Below, in pieces: positions 18,279 to 26,979 of a stretch of 64,000 nucleotides of DNA; the stretch's first letter is position 1, and each line of letters starts with the position of its first letter. The notes below the pieces were generated by a model that was not told the origin of the DNA, ran no database searches, and saw only the letters and a program-made list of their open reading frames with translations. The DNA is taken from NCBI GenBank assembly GCA_050291365.1, contig JBNKJS010000025.1, positions 1-64,000 on the forward strand. The letters run 5' to 3'. The position numbers were made by a program, and so were the translations under genes. The DNA comes from JAAGZL01 sp050291365. Lineage in GTDB: Bacteria > Pseudomonadota > Gammaproteobacteria > Chromatiales > Chromatiaceae.

Positions 18279-19019
18279 TTAACCGATACGTAAAATACTG
18301 GTTGATCCCTGCTCCATCTCTTCTGCGGTCTTCATCATCTTGACCTGAATCTCAAACCTACGTGAGAGTTCAATCATATCCACCATGGAATCGACCACGT
18401 TGACGTTACTACTCTCCAGAGTGCCGCTAATCAGCTGTAGCGAGGCATCCGGCTCGGTGCTAACACCCTCTTTCAGACGCATCAGGCCATCCATGCCTTT
18501 TTCCATATCGGAATTATCCGGATTTATCATCTTGATCTGGTCCACTATCGCCAGCTCATTTACGGCCTGACCGAGGGGACGGATGGATATAGTTCCATCG
18601 GGCGCAATGTCTATCTTCTCGGCTGGAGGTATTGCAATAGGGCCCCCATTGCCGACTACTGGCAATCCGTTGCCGGTTGTTAGTTGTCCGTTGGCGTCCA
18701 GTTTCAGGTCACCACGTCTGGTATAGGCCTCATTACCATCTGGGGACTGGACTGCAATCCAGCCCTTGCCATTGAGGGCGACATCCAGATCTCGTCCGGT
18801 CTGAACAATCGAGCCTGACTTAAAGTCGATAGCTGGCCGTTCACTCAAGGCATAGACACGGGTGGGGTGGCCATCACCAAACACAGGCATACTGCGAAAC
18901 TGCTGCAGGTCAGCCAGGAATCCTGGGGTGCTGGCATTGGCCAGATTGGAGCTATTAGTGGCCTGAGCCAGGATAGTCTCCTTGGCGCCACTCATAGCTA
19001 CATAAAGCATTCTGTCCAT
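18279..19019 (-). CDS. flgF: Flagellar proximal rod protein FlgF
   Basis: Proximal rod component exported by the flagellar apparatus. The 246 residues show the FlgF version of the rod N-terminus (MDRMLYVAMSGAKETILAQATNSSNLANASTPGF) and C-terminus (GTLESSNVNVVDSMVDMIELSRRFEIQVKMMKTAEEME). It lies between flgE and flgG. The 98-bp spacer upstream towards flgE carries fragments of the GGCCCTG/GGGCCAAG repeat families seen at the window start. Confidence 0.97.
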   Translation of the reverse strand: MDRMLYVAMSGAKETILAQATNSSNLANASTPGFLADLQQFRSMPVFGDGHPTRVYALSERPAIDFKSGSIVQTGRDLDVALNGKGWIAVQSPDGNEAYTRRGDLKLDANGQLTTGNGLPVVGNGGPIAIPPAEKIDIAPDGTISIRPLGQAVNELAIVDQIKMINPDNSDMEKGMDGLMRLKEGVSTEPDASLQLISGTLESSNVNVVDSMVDMIELSRRFEIQVKMMKTAEEMEQGSTSILRIG

Positions 19020-19058
19020 TTTTCCTCCCTTCGGTCGGTAGGGCTTGGGGCCGGGGAA

Positions 19059-19110
19059 TCAGGGCCAAGGAAGTGTTACCTCGGCCCTCGGCCCTGTTAC
19101 CTGATACCTA
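19059..19110. repeat. Repeat fragments in the flgF-flgE spacer
   Basis: CAGGGCCAAGG, CTCGGCCCT (twice) and TGTTACCTGATACC recall the 7-bp and 14-bp tandem units at 1-244. They fill most of the 98-bp spacer inside an otherwise tight flagellar operon. Confidence 0.6.
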
Positions 19111-19117
19111 CCATCTA

Positions 19118-20416
19118 TTACCTGATGTTGATGATGGTCTGGGTTATGGTGTCAGCTGTGGTGATCACCTGGGCATTGGCCTGGAAGTTACGCTGGGCCG
19201 TAATCAGGTTCACCAACTGCTCGGCAATATCCACATTGGAGTTCTCCAGTCCGCCGGACTGAATCAGACCCAGGCTGGAGGTGCCGGGTTCGCCCCGCTG
19301 CACATCACCGGCCTCATAGGTCTCCGCCCACTGGGTATCACCAATCTGACGCAGACCCTGCTGGTTGTTGAACTTGGCCAGGGCGACCTCGCCCAGGATA
19401 TCTGACTGTCCATTGGTGTAGCGTGCGGCCACAACACCACTATTGTCGATATCAACTCCACTCAATCTTCCCGGCGCATAACCATCCTGAGTTAGGTTAT
19501 TAACCGCAAAGTTGCTTCCATACTGAGTGGTATCGCTATAGTCAAAAGTGATGGTGAGGTTATCAGCACCGCTAGCTGGCATAGCTAATGCGTTGTAGGC
19601 CACATTGCCCGTGGCATCGACACTGCCAGAACTTGTAGTGAGCGTACCGTCGGTGCCAAAATCGAGCTGGGCTGCCGGATAGGCTAAAGAGGCAGGAGCC
19701 ACTGTGGTCGAAGCTGTGGTAGGAGTCATTACCAACTCAGTGCCGTCGGTATCCAGGACCGTGGTCCATACAAACCAGTTGTTGTTTGTAGTATCTTCAC
19801 GATAGTACATGGTCATGGTGTGGGCCACACCAAGAGAATCATATACCGTGGTAGCAGTGGCATTGTCATAGGTGGCAGCATTGGCTGGATCAAAGGCTGC
19901 AGCACCTATAGCTGTACCAGTCGGATCCAGATTCAATGAGGCAGTAGTCGTTGTGGTGGCCGATGGAGTACCAGATAACAGCGGAAGCTGCAGATCTATG
20001 GTAGTACCGGTATTGAAACCACCAGCGCCATCGGGAGCAAACACCTGCAGCCGGTTATCGGCGTGATCAATTACATAGCCATCACGGTCCACATTGTAGG
20101 CGCCGGCACGGGTGTATACTTCATTGCCGGTGGCGTCTTGCAGGATAAAAAATCCCTCGCCGTTGATGGCCAGATCCAGGTTGTTCTCGGTAAAATCGAT
20201 ATTGCCCTGGCTGAACTGTTGCGCCACCCTGGTTACACGCACACCCCGGCCTGCCGTGGTGGTGCTTACGTCCTGTACCGAATTAGCATATATATCCGCA
20301 AACTCGGCGCGAGAATTCTTGAAACCATTGGTTCCAGCATTGGCAATATTATGACCTGTTACCTGAAGGTCGGTGGATGCGGCTTCAAGACCGCTGAGTG
20401 CTATACGAAAAGGCAT
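19118..20416 (-). CDS. flgE: Flagellar hook protein FlgE
   Basis: Subunit of the flexible hook. The 432-residue product begins with the family N-terminus (PFRIALSGLEAASTDLQVTGHNIANAGTNGFKNSRAEFADIY) and closes with the rod/hook C-terminal segment (SSLGLIQSGGLENSNVDIAEQLVNLITAQRNFQANAQVITTADTI). The middle is Thr/Ala-rich with FlgE-type beta domains. It follows flgD, the hook-cap protein needed for its assembly, by 25 bases. Confidence 0.97.
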   Translation of the reverse strand: MPFRIALSGLEAASTDLQVTGHNIANAGTNGFKNSRAEFADIYANSVQDVSTTTAGRGVRVTRVAQQFSQGNIDFTENNLDLAINGEGFFILQDATGNEVYTRAGAYNVDRDGYVIDHADNRLQVFAPDGAGGFNTGTTIDLQLPLLSGTPSATTTTTASLNLDPTGTAIGAAAFDPANAATYDNATATTVYDSLGVAHTMTMYYREDTTNNNWFVWTTVLDTDGTELVMTPTTASTTVAPASLAYPAAQLDFGTDGTLTTSSGSVDATGNVAYNALAMPASGADNLTITFDYSDTTQYGSNFAVNNLTQDGYAPGRLSGVDIDNSGVVAARYTNGQSDILGEVALAKFNNQQGLRQIGDTQWAETYEAGDVQRGEPGTSSLGLIQSGGLENSNVDIAEQLVNLITAQRNFQANAQVITTADTITQTIINIR

Positions 20417-20441
20417 TTGTACTCTCCTATTTAAGCTTCAA

Positions 20442-21119
20442 TTAGTGGATTTCCGCCACATCATTGAACGAAATTGGTCCAAGCCCCTCCAGATTCAGGG
20501 CCATCTCTTGTCCTACTCCGCCCAGGCTAACGCTGTTAACCTTGGCCTTGATCAGGGTATATGGAACGATAGGCTCACCATCCTGGGTCGCCTGTGCGGT
20601 AATCTGATACTGTCCTGGTGGCGCATAAGAGCCATCCTCCATGATCCCATCCCAACTGAACGCAACCTCACCCTTATCCTGAGTCCCAAGAGTTATCTCT
20701 CGCACCTGAACTCCTGCTCCATTGCTTATGCGTACGGATACGTTTTCTGCCGATGAATAGAGCCCAACAACGCCATCAATACTGCCTCCACTGGACAAAT
20801 ATCCGGTACCGATTGGTGCCAGCACATCGTGACCTACCAGGTTAGCCGCCTGCAGGGCCTGATCTGACAACAGGGAACCGGATAGATCAGTAAAGGAGCC
20901 ATTCAACTCTTCAATTCCGGAAACCGTAGCGAACTGTGAAATCTGGGTCGCCATCTCGGAGTTTTCCATGGGTTTAAATGGATCCTGATGAGTAAGCTCA
21001 GTAACCATCAATTCCAGGAAATCCTCCATGGCCAGGGTACGACTGGCCTTGGTATCTTCAACATCCCGAGCCAGACCCAGGGCGGAATAGATATCGGTGT
21101 CATTATTAATTACGCTCAT
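20442..21119 (-). CDS. flgD: Flagellar hook assembly (cap) protein FlgD
   Basis: Scaffold that caps the growing hook and is later replaced by FlgK. The 225 residues contain the conserved N-terminal region (LAMEDFLELMVTELTHQDPFKPMENSEMATQISQFATVSGIEELN) and the Ig-like FlgD C-terminal domain (AFSWDGIMEDGSYAPPGQYQITA). It lies between flgC and flgE in the canonical order. Confidence 0.97.
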   Translation of the reverse strand: MSVINNDTDIYSALGLARDVEDTKASRTLAMEDFLELMVTELTHQDPFKPMENSEMATQISQFATVSGIEELNGSFTDLSGSLLSDQALQAANLVGHDVLAPIGTGYLSSGGSIDGVVGLYSSAENVSVRISNGAGVQVREITLGTQDKGEVAFSWDGIMEDGSYAPPGQYQITAQATQDGEPIVPYTLIKAKVNSVSLGGVGQEMALNLEGLGPISFNDVAEIH

Positions 21120-21201
21120 TGTTCTCTCCTTATTGCTCGGTCCTTCCCTGGGCCTCGCCCATTCGGGCTCACTTCAATCTCGAAAAATCGCTCCCGGCGA
21201 T

Positions 21202-21615
21202 CTATTCACCCATACGCAGGGTTGCGGACATCAACTGTTTGGTCGCATTAACCACTTCGACGTTACTTTGATAGGAGCGGGATGCGGAGATCATATTTGC
21301 CATCTCCTCAACCATGTTCACATTGGAACGGAATATGTAGCCTTCCTTGTTGGCCTTGGGATGATCCGGCGCATACTCCATCTGTAGTGGGGCCTGACTC
21401 TCCACCACGCCGGCCATACGAACACCAACTGCAGAATCATTCGGGTTAAGCTGATTCAGCATTGCCCTGAAAACAGGCTGGCGCGCACGATATGTCTCAT
21501 CCATACTGCTGCTGATTGAATCTACATTGGCCATGTTGCTGGCCACCAGATTCAGACGCAGACTCTGTGCGCTCATGCCTGATGCGGCGGTATCAAAAAT
21601 TTTGAACATTGACAT
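21202..21615 (-). CDS. flgC: Flagellar proximal rod protein FlgC
   Basis: Proximal rod subunit. The 137-residue product has the rod N-terminus (MFKIFDTAASGMSAQSLRLNLVASNMANVDS) and C-terminus (NVNMVEEMANMISASRSYQSNVEVVNATKQL). Length is typical. It begins one base after the flgB stop, so the two are translationally linked. Confidence 0.97.
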   Translation of the reverse strand: MSMFKIFDTAASGMSAQSLRLNLVASNMANVDSISSSMDETYRARQPVFRAMLNQLNPNDSAVGVRMAGVVESQAPLQMEYAPDHPKANKEGYIFRSNVNMVEEMANMISASRSYQSNVEVVNATKQLMSATLRMGE

Positions 21616-21616
21616 G

Positions 21617-22006
21617 TTATTGGCCCTTGATTGCTGTCATTAAGGTCTTAACTGTGCCAGACACAAAGCGCAGGCTGGCCTGATACTCCAGGGCATTGCT
21701 GGCAAACGCCGCATGCTCCAACTGGGAATCAACTGTGTTGCCATCGAGACTAGCCTGACTTGGAATCCGGTAGCCCATTTGGCTTGGAGGGACTATGCCC
21801 CTATCCGTCTGGATGTGTCCGGGGTTGGTAGTAGTAAGACGCTGAGCTGTATTCACTTCCCGCTTCAGCATGCTCTGGAAATCGAAATCACGCGCCTTAT
21901 ATCCAGGGGTATCAACATTAGCAATGTTACCTGCCAACACCTCGGCCCGTTTTGCTCTCAACTTCAGAGCCTGCTCGTGGATTCCAAATAGCTGATCAAA
22001 CTTCAT
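21617..22006 (-). CDS. flgB: Flagellar proximal rod protein FlgB
   Basis: First proximal rod subunit and the first gene of the flgBCDEFGHIJ(KL) run. The 129 residues contain the characteristic segment (LRAKRAEVLAGNIANVDTPGYKARDFDFQSML) and the C-terminal helix (NALEYQASLRFVSGTVKTLMTAIKGQ). A good sigma54-type promoter lies 38-53 bases upstream of the start, consistent with middle-class flagellar expression. Confidence 0.97.
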   Translation of the reverse strand: MKFDQLFGIHEQALKLRAKRAEVLAGNIANVDTPGYKARDFDFQSMLKREVNTAQRLTTTNPGHIQTDRGIVPPSQMGYRIPSQASLDGNTVDSQLEHAAFASNALEYQASLRFVSGTVKTLMTAIKGQ

Positions 22007-22043
22007 TTTGCCTACTCCAAACGTACTCTCTTACCCCCCATAG

Positions 22044-22059
22044 AGCAGGCTTCGTGCCA
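22044..22059 (-). promoter_or_regulatory. Sigma54-type promoter for flgB operon
   Basis: On the minus strand the sequence TGGCACGAAGCCTGCT matches the -24/-12 consensus TGGCACG-N4-TTGCW, with GG and GC separated by exactly ten bases. The expected transcription start would give a leader of about 28 bases to flgB. In Vibrio and Pseudomonas the equivalent operon depends on sigma54 with FlrC or FleQ/FleR. Confidence 0.85.
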
Positions 22060-22250
22060 AACATGATTAGAAAACTAAGGACAACTGGGCTGTATGACCA
22101 TATCTTATTGATAAACAAGCGTATTTATTACGTTGAAATTAGGGCATCATCAGATAATTCATGACAAAAACAGGTAGGAAAAAGATATGATTGCCACTAG
22201 TAACGCGGCAAGCTGCGACCGCTTTAGCGGCAAGGATGGTCCGACTAGAA

Positions 22251-23084
22251 CTATTTCAGGCGATAGACGATACCGCCGTCTTTGTTGACCATTTCAAACA
22301 GATCAGAGTGGGCGGTAAGAGACTCGGTAGAGCCAAGAAAGAGATAACCATTTGGATTAAGCACACGGGCCATACGCTCAATAATGTCAGCCTTCTTCTC
22401 GGCTGAAAAATATATAAGGACATTTCTACAGAAAATTACATCGAAACGCCCCATGAGGGCATAACTCTCAGTCATATTGTGATAACGGAAAGAGACCCGC
22501 CGACGTATCTCCGGACGCACTTCCATACAGCCATCACGTGGAATGAAGAAACGTTGACTCTGCTCCGTGCTCAATCCGCGTGAAGCGGCTATTCCACAAT
22601 AGATACCCTTCTTAGCCTCTTCCAGCATCCTACTGGATATATCTGTCCCAATAATCTCAGCACCGCCAGAGAGACGTCCTAGATTAGTAGAGAGATATTT
22701 CTGCACAGTCATACTGATGTTATACGGCTCCTGCCCGGAAGAGCAGGCTGCAGACCAGATACGTACTGACTTTCTTGGCCTGGACTCGGCTTCTGGGAGG
22801 ATCATATCAGTAAGTAGTTGAAAGTGAGGCATATCGCGAAACCAGAAGGTTTCATTGGTTGTCATGGCATCAATGATGCTGACCTGCAGGCTCTTATTGT
22901 TGATCCTCTGCAACTGTTTTAACAGCTCGCCGACAGTTTTTATATTATGTGACTGCAACAACTGTGAGAGTCGACTGGTAACCAGATACTCTTTGCCGTG
23001 ACCCAGGACAATCCCGCACGCATCCTGCAGATACTTCTGGAAAGCCTCATATTCTCCTGGGCCAAGCATATTATTGTGTATCAC
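22251..23084 (-). CDS. cheR: Chemotaxis protein methyltransferase CheR
   Basis: Methylates glutamates of chemoreceptors using S-adenosylmethionine, counteracting CheB. The 277-residue product has the CheR N-terminal helical domain (LQDACGIVLGHGKEYLVTSRLSQLL) and the methyltransferase domain (NETFWFRDMPHFQLL, then WSAACSSGQEPYNISM and FDVIFCRNVLIYFSAEKK). The GTG at 23084 is used here; an ATG five codons later is possible. The gene order cheV-cheR-flgB is that of polar-flagellated gammaproteobacteria. It follows cheV by 32 bases. Confidence 0.97.
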   Translation of the reverse strand: MIHNNMLGPGEYEAFQKYLQDACGIVLGHGKEYLVTSRLSQLLQSHNIKTVGELLKQLQRINNKSLQVSIIDAMTTNETFWFRDMPHFQLLTDMILPEAESRPRKSVRIWSAACSSGQEPYNISMTVQKYLSTNLGRLSGGAEIIGTDISSRMLEEAKKGIYCGIAASRGLSTEQSQRFFIPRDGCMEVRPEIRRRVSFRYHNMTESYALMGRFDVIFCRNVLIYFSAEKKADIIERMARVLNPNGYLFLGSTESLTAHSDLFEMVNKDGGIVYRLK

Positions 23085-23116
23085 TATTTATTCCAATTGT
23101 TGTTAAGTATATCTGG

Positions 23117-24061
23117 CTATGATGTCCGTTCTAATTCGGCCATATGTTCCAATAGACGACTCTGCACTGCCCTTGTTAACTCATCAGGCTCAAACTTGGC
23201 AAGAAACTGATTGGCTCCGACCTTCTCTATCATGGCCTGATTAAACACTCCACTAAGGGAAGTATGGAGGATAATATGCAACTCTTGCAATTCAGGATCC
23301 TTACGAATGGCTGTCGTTAAGGCATAGCCGTCCATCTCTGGCATCTCAACATCTGAGATAATCAGGGGCAACCACTCCTTTAGATTTTTCCCTTCCGCCT
23401 GCCACTCCTTCAACTGCTCCCAAGCTTCTTTACCATCAATACAGAGGGTGGTTTCCACACCTAACTCATCAAGAACCCTCTTTATCTGCTTACGCGCCAC
23501 GCTTGAATCATCGGCAACCAGAACATGATGCACTCGCTCCTTTACCTTCTCATCAATGACACCCTCAGATATCTCCTCACTATAGCCGATAACCTCTTTC
23601 ATGACCTTTTCCACATCGATGATCTCAATCAGCTCATCATCAATCTGGGTAACCGCAGTCATGTAGCTCTCATCTGATACCCCTTTAGGTGGAGGCAGTA
23701 TATCTTTCCAATTAATATTGATAATGCGATCTACAGAACCGACCAAAAAGCCCTGTATTCTGCGATTGTACTCAGTTATAACAATAAAGTGATCTTTGGG
23801 ATCACCCAAGGAGCGACCGCCGATAGCCATGGAAAGATCCAGAACGGTGATGGTCTTACCACGCATATTAGCAATACCACGCACCACGGGGTGAGCGCCA
23901 GGGACCACTGTTAGCGGAGGGCATGTCATGACCTCCTGTACCTTGAAAACATTGATGCCGTAACGCTGCTTACCTGTCAGTCTAAACAGGAGCAACTCCA
24001 TGCGATTTTGTCCAGCCATCTGGGTACGCTGATCAACACCTTCCAAAATTCCAGCCATCAT
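23117..24061 (-). CDS. cheV: Chemotaxis coupling/response protein CheV
   Basis: Hybrid adaptor with an N-terminal CheW domain that couples receptors to CheA and a C-terminal receiver domain that CheA can phosphorylate. Residues about 20-160 form the CheW part (RYGINVFKVQEVMTCPPLTVVPG ... VRGIANMRGKTITVLDLSMAIGG). Residues about 180-305 are a receiver with ADD near its start, the phosphoacceptor Asp in IISDVEMPEMDGY, and a later conserved Thr/Ser (HTSLS). A sigma28-type promoter lies just upstream, and flgA is divergent. Confidence 0.97.
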   Translation of the reverse strand: MMAGILEGVDQRTQMAGQNRMELLLFRLTGKQRYGINVFKVQEVMTCPPLTVVPGAHPVVRGIANMRGKTITVLDLSMAIGGRSLGDPKDHFIVITEYNRRIQGFLVGSVDRIININWKDILPPPKGVSDESYMTAVTQIDDELIEIIDVEKVMKEVIGYSEEISEGVIDEKVKERVHHVLVADDSSVARKQIKRVLDELGVETTLCIDGKEAWEQLKEWQAEGKNLKEWLPLIISDVEMPEMDGYALTTAIRKDPELQELHIILHTSLSGVFNQAMIEKVGANQFLAKFEPDELTRAVQSRLLEHMAELERTS

Positions 24062-24088
24062 CTGCCCCTAAAGCCGATCCACACAACT

Positions 24089-24115
24089 GTATCGGCAATT
24101 GAGAACATATCTTTA
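24089..24115 (-). promoter_or_regulatory. Sigma28-type promoter for cheV-cheR
   Basis: On the minus strand, TAAAGATA is followed after 11 bases by GCCGATAC, close to the FliA consensus TAAAGTTT-N11-GCCGATAA. It ends 28 bases before the cheV start. This would place cheV-cheR in the late flagellar class. Confidence 0.8.
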
Positions 24116-24206
24116 ACCGGCAAGACATGGCCGCCGGATCAAGCCGCTGCCAGGATTCTTGCCTAGATTCCAGTGTATAAGGCCTTAAAACCAGCTCCAT
24201 AAACAG

Positions 24207-24222
24207 TGGCATATCAATTGCA
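24207..24222 (+). promoter_or_regulatory. Sigma54-type promoter for flgA
   Basis: TGGCATATCAATTGCA matches the -24/-12 consensus, with GG and GC exactly ten bases apart and the full TTGCA at -12. The predicted start lies about 28 bases before the preferred flgA ATG at 24261. Confidence 0.82.
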
Positions 24223-24260
24223 TACAGTATTAACGAGTTTAGTTGAATAAACAGGTAGAT

Positions 24261-24992
24261 ATGCTTTTACACTACATCAGCAAAGCGTCAGTTAAGGCTA
24301 TTATTTCAGCAGCCACGATCCTGTTGTGGCCTCTAATGTCCAGTAGCCTCCTGGCAGCGGAGTTTCAGTCCCATGAAAGCATACTAGAGGCTGCACGCCA
24401 GCATATACTTGACCAAAGCGGCAGCTACCAATCAACTCCAGAGGTAGTAGCTGGGCATCTGGACAACCGCCTGCGGCTAAAGAAGTGCGATCAGCCATTA
24501 GAGAGCTATACACCTCAAGGGAAACGCCATATGGGTAAGATTACTGTGGGCGTAAGATGTAACGGAGCAAACCCATGGAGCCTGTTTGTGCCTGTAACCG
24601 TCAAAGTAATGGCGAAGGTAGTAGTCGCAAGGAACAGCCTGCCTCGTGGCAATATCATCGGGCCGGATGATATAACTGTGGAACTAAAAGATATTTCGTC
24701 GCTACATCGTGGCTATCTGGAAAAACCAGAATCTGCAGTGGGGAAAAAACTGCGTCAAAGAGTACAGAGAGATCAGGTTCTTACCCCATCGCAACTGGAC
24801 ACCCCACTTACAGTAAAGCGCAACAACCGGGTTATAATCCAGGCAAGCAGCAAAACAGTACAGATTAGGATGATAGGCAAGGCGTTACAGAATGGAAGTT
24901 TGGGGCAAGTAATTCGAGTAAAGAATGTAAGTTCTGACAGAGAGATCGACGCCAAAATAATTGCCCCTGGCATAGTTGAAGTACCTATGTAA
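24261..24992 (+). CDS. flgA: P-ring assembly chaperone FlgA
   Basis: Periplasmic chaperone needed for FlgI polymerisation into the P ring. The product of about 243 residues has a hydrophobic signal sequence (IISAATILLWPLMSSSLLA) and the SAF-type C-terminal region (VVVARNSLPRGNIIGPDDITVELKDIS, then VGKKLRQRVQRDQVLTPSQL and VRVKNVSSDREIDAKIIAPGIVEV-like end). I prefer the ATG at 24261, which has AGG six bases upstream, over a TTG at 24243. It is divergent from cheV and is preceded by a sigma54-type promoter. Confidence 0.95.
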   Translation: MLLHYISKASVKAIISAATILLWPLMSSSLLAAEFQSHESILEAARQHILDQSGSYQSTPEVVAGHLDNRLRLKKCDQPLESYTPQGKRHMGKITVGVRCNGANPWSLFVPVTVKVMAKVVVARNSLPRGNIIGPDDITVELKDISSLHRGYLEKPESAVGKKLRQRVQRDQVLTPSQLDTPLTVKRNNRVIIQASSKTVQIRMIGKALQNGSLGQVIRVKNVSSDREIDAKIIAPGIVEVPM

Positions 24993-25050
24993 AATGTGAA
25001 CCAGATTCGTTACTTTTTGGCAAAAACAGGCATAAGAATCCTTAATTTAC

Positions 25051-25077
25051 TTAAGTCCAATAAGCAACTGCCGATAA
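25051..25077 (+). promoter_or_regulatory. Sigma28-type promoter for flgM-flgN
   Basis: TTAAGTCC, 11 bases, then a perfect GCCGATAA matches the FliA consensus. It ends 36 bases before the flgM start. Control of the anti-sigma28 gene by sigma28 itself is the usual negative feedback loop. Confidence 0.88.
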
Positions 25078-25113
25078 AGTGGGTGTATGTACAGAAACTA
25101 ACAAGGGTGTACT

Positions 25114-25428
25114 ATGACAATTGAAATTAGTGGCGTACCCGGGAAACCGATCCAGGACAGTGGAGACAGCAGCAATGTAACAGCTACCTCTGCTAACGGA
25201 AAACAGAACGCGCCTGCGACAACACCTAGCAGCGGCGGTAGCGATAGGGTCAGTCTGACTAATTCCGCTATGCAGCTACGTGCGCTGGAAGATAGAATTG
25301 CAGAACTCCCAGTGGTAGATGTTCAGAGAGTTTCAGATGTACAGCGCGCTCTAGCCACAGGCACACTGGAGCTAAGTGAGGCCGATGCGGCCAACAATCT
25401 TTTGGAAATGGAAAAAAGTTTCTCTTAA
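25114..25428 (+). CDS. flgM: Anti-sigma28 factor FlgM
   Basis: Small protein that binds FliA (sigma28) and is exported once the hook is complete, releasing late-gene expression. The 104-residue product has a disordered, Ser/Thr/Gly-rich N-terminal half and a C-terminal helical region (RVSLTNSAMQLRALEDRIAELPVVDVQRVSDVQRALATGTLELSEADAANNLLEMEK) of FlgM type. Length is typical. It is preceded by a strong sigma28-type promoter and followed after nine bases by flgN. Confidence 0.95.
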   Translation: MTIEISGVPGKPIQDSGDSSNVTATSANGKQNAPATTPSSGGSDRVSLTNSAMQLRALEDRIAELPVVDVQRVSDVQRALATGTLELSEADAANNLLEMEKSFS

Positions 25429-25437
25429 ATAAACTAG

Positions 25438-25923
25438 ATGCAATTAACTTCAGAACAGAGGGACACCCTGTCTAGCCTCATTGCAACTGAGCTGGAGATG
25501 GCAAAGACCATGCTTAAATTATTAGAAGACGAGCATGCAGTCCTCACTGAAGGAAACCCTGACTTAATACAGTCAGCCAGCCAGCAAAAACTGGAACATA
25601 TGCGCCTGATGGAACAAAACATCAGCAGTCGCAACCAGTTTCTTTTAAGGCTCGGACTAACCGCAGACGAACATGGAATAGAGGAAGTGATCGCCACCAT
25701 GGGGCGAAACAACAAACTAGATTCCAGCTGGAGCGAACTAAAGGCTACTGCCGAAAAACTGCAGAAGCAAAATGAAATAAACGGTGGCATTATTGCCATC
25801 GGCCAACGTCAGGTAAAACAGGCCCTGGATATCCTGAGCGGCAAAGAGAACCTCACCGGCACCTACAGCCAGCAGGGCGAGGCCCAATTCAGCAAATCAA
25901 ATAACCTGCACACCAAGGCCTGA
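25438..25923 (+). CDS. flgN: Flagellar export chaperone FlgN
   Basis: Cytoplasmic chaperone for the junction proteins FlgK and FlgL. The 161-residue product is almost wholly helical, with the FlgN pattern (LTSEQRDTLSSLIATELEMAKTMLKLLEDEHAVLTEGNPDLIQSASQQKLEHM). It lies nine bases after flgM, which in polar-flagellated Gammaproteobacteria is normally its upstream neighbour. Sequence conservation in the family is modest, but context and pattern agree. Confidence 0.92.
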   Translation: MQLTSEQRDTLSSLIATELEMAKTMLKLLEDEHAVLTEGNPDLIQSASQQKLEHMRLMEQNISSRNQFLLRLGLTADEHGIEEVIATMGRNNKLDSSWSELKATAEKLQKQNEINGGIIAIGQRQVKQALDILSGKENLTGTYSQQGEAQFSKSNNLHTKA

Positions 25924-25993
25924 TCAGGCTGGCGACAGAGCAGCCAAACATTGGCAACCCCCAACAAACAGATGTTAGAATAAACATCCTATC

Positions 25994-26069
<76 letters not shown>

Positions 26070-26087
26070 AATACGGTCAATAACTTT

Positions 26088-26164
26088 GCCCCCGTAGCTC
26101 AGCAGGATAGAGCATCCGCCTCCTAAGCGGAAGGTCACACGTTCGAATCGTGTCGGGGGCGCCA
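26088..26164 (+). tRNA. tRNA-Arg (anticodon CCT)
   Basis: A 77-base cloverleaf with encoded CCA. The acceptor stem GCCCCCG pairs with CGGGGGC, the anticodon stem TCCGC/GCGGA closes the loop CTCCTAA (anticodon CCT), and the T arm is ACACG-TTCGAAT-CGTGT. It lies 18 bases after tRNA-Ala and is presumably co-transcribed. tRNA-Arg(CCT) genes are common integration sites, and a decayed copy of this gene lies 1.3 kb downstream. Confidence 0.97.
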
Positions 26165-26247
26165 CTTCCTCAGGGTAATCAATTAGTTAACCAAATACAG
26201 TTTGGGACTTACCAAAGCTAATAGCGTTACAGTGGTGTAGAAAGAAC

Positions 26248-26270
26248 AAACCCGCCACAAAGGCGGGTTT
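26248..26270. terminator. Bidirectional terminator after the tRNA pair
   Basis: AAACCCGCC and GGCGGGTTT form a nine-pair stem with a five-base loop. T-rich sequence follows on the plus strand and A-rich sequence precedes it, so it can serve both the tRNA genes and the convergent VPLPA-CTERM gene. Confidence 0.85.
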
Positions 26271-26291
26271 TTAGATCAACCTATACTGCTA

Positions 26292-26837
26292 TTAAGCAGC
26301 AGACATGGACTTTTTACGGGATAGCCCAATCAGCCCAATCAGTCCAGAACCGAACAGCCATGCGGCAGCAGGGAGGGGAACGTTACTAATGTTCAACTTA
26401 ACATATGTGTCTGTACTAAAAGTTAGGCCCTGGAAATTAAACCCAAGCTCGTTCTCAGTCATGTATAGATCGCTTAAGGACAAACCAACCATGTTAGTTT
26501 CCAGAGTGTAATTAAGTTTAGTGAAATCAGTTACCGCATCGAAAATATCGGTAAGAATAAATCCATTGTAATCAGCTGCTGCAAAAGAAGACACACTTGT
26601 GAAAGAGATGTAAAAACCATCGTCGTAGATATCCATTGGACCTCTACCGTCCACTACGTTAGATACTTCGACTCCTGCACCAACCAACTTATCGCCATTA
26701 TCAGCGTTACCATAAGGCGAACTGAGATTAGAAAAATAGTACTGATAATTTAATGTCTTACCATCAAGAATAGTAGCGGCCTGAGCCGGCAAGGTAAAAA
26801 CAAAACAAACTAGCGCAAAAACTAAAAACCTTTTCAT
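26292..26837 (-). CDS. VPLPA-CTERM sorting domain protein
   Basis: Secreted protein of unknown function, 181 residues. It has an N-terminal signal peptide (FLVFALVCFVFTLPAQA), a small polar middle domain, and a C-terminal tripartite sorting signal: VPLPAAAWLFGSG, a hydrophobic stretch (LIGLIGL), then SRKK. This is the VPLPA subtype of the PEP-CTERM family, proteins cut by an exosortase in bacteria that make exopolysaccharide. The middle domain matches nothing I recognise. It is convergent with the tRNA genes and shares a terminator with them. It does not carry the conserved leader seen upstream of the two genes near 29 kb. Confidence 0.88.
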   Translation of the reverse strand: MKRFLVFALVCFVFTLPAQAATILDGKTLNYQYYFSNLSSPYGNADNGDKLVGAGVEVSNVVDGRGPMDIYDDGFYISFTSVSSFAAADYNGFILTDIFDAVTDFTKLNYTLETNMVGLSLSDLYMTENELGFNFQGLTFSTDTYVKLNISNVPLPAAAWLFGSGLIGLIGLSRKKSMSAA

Positions 26838-26979
26838 CTTAAATATGCTCCCTCATTAAATATTTGCGAAATAGCTGTAGAAAATCCCCTGAATATCATT
26901 CTTGGCACAGCCACATTACTGCATTTTCACTGTATCACTCTGAAAAGCCAACAACAAGCCCCAAAGGATAGTGATTTTC

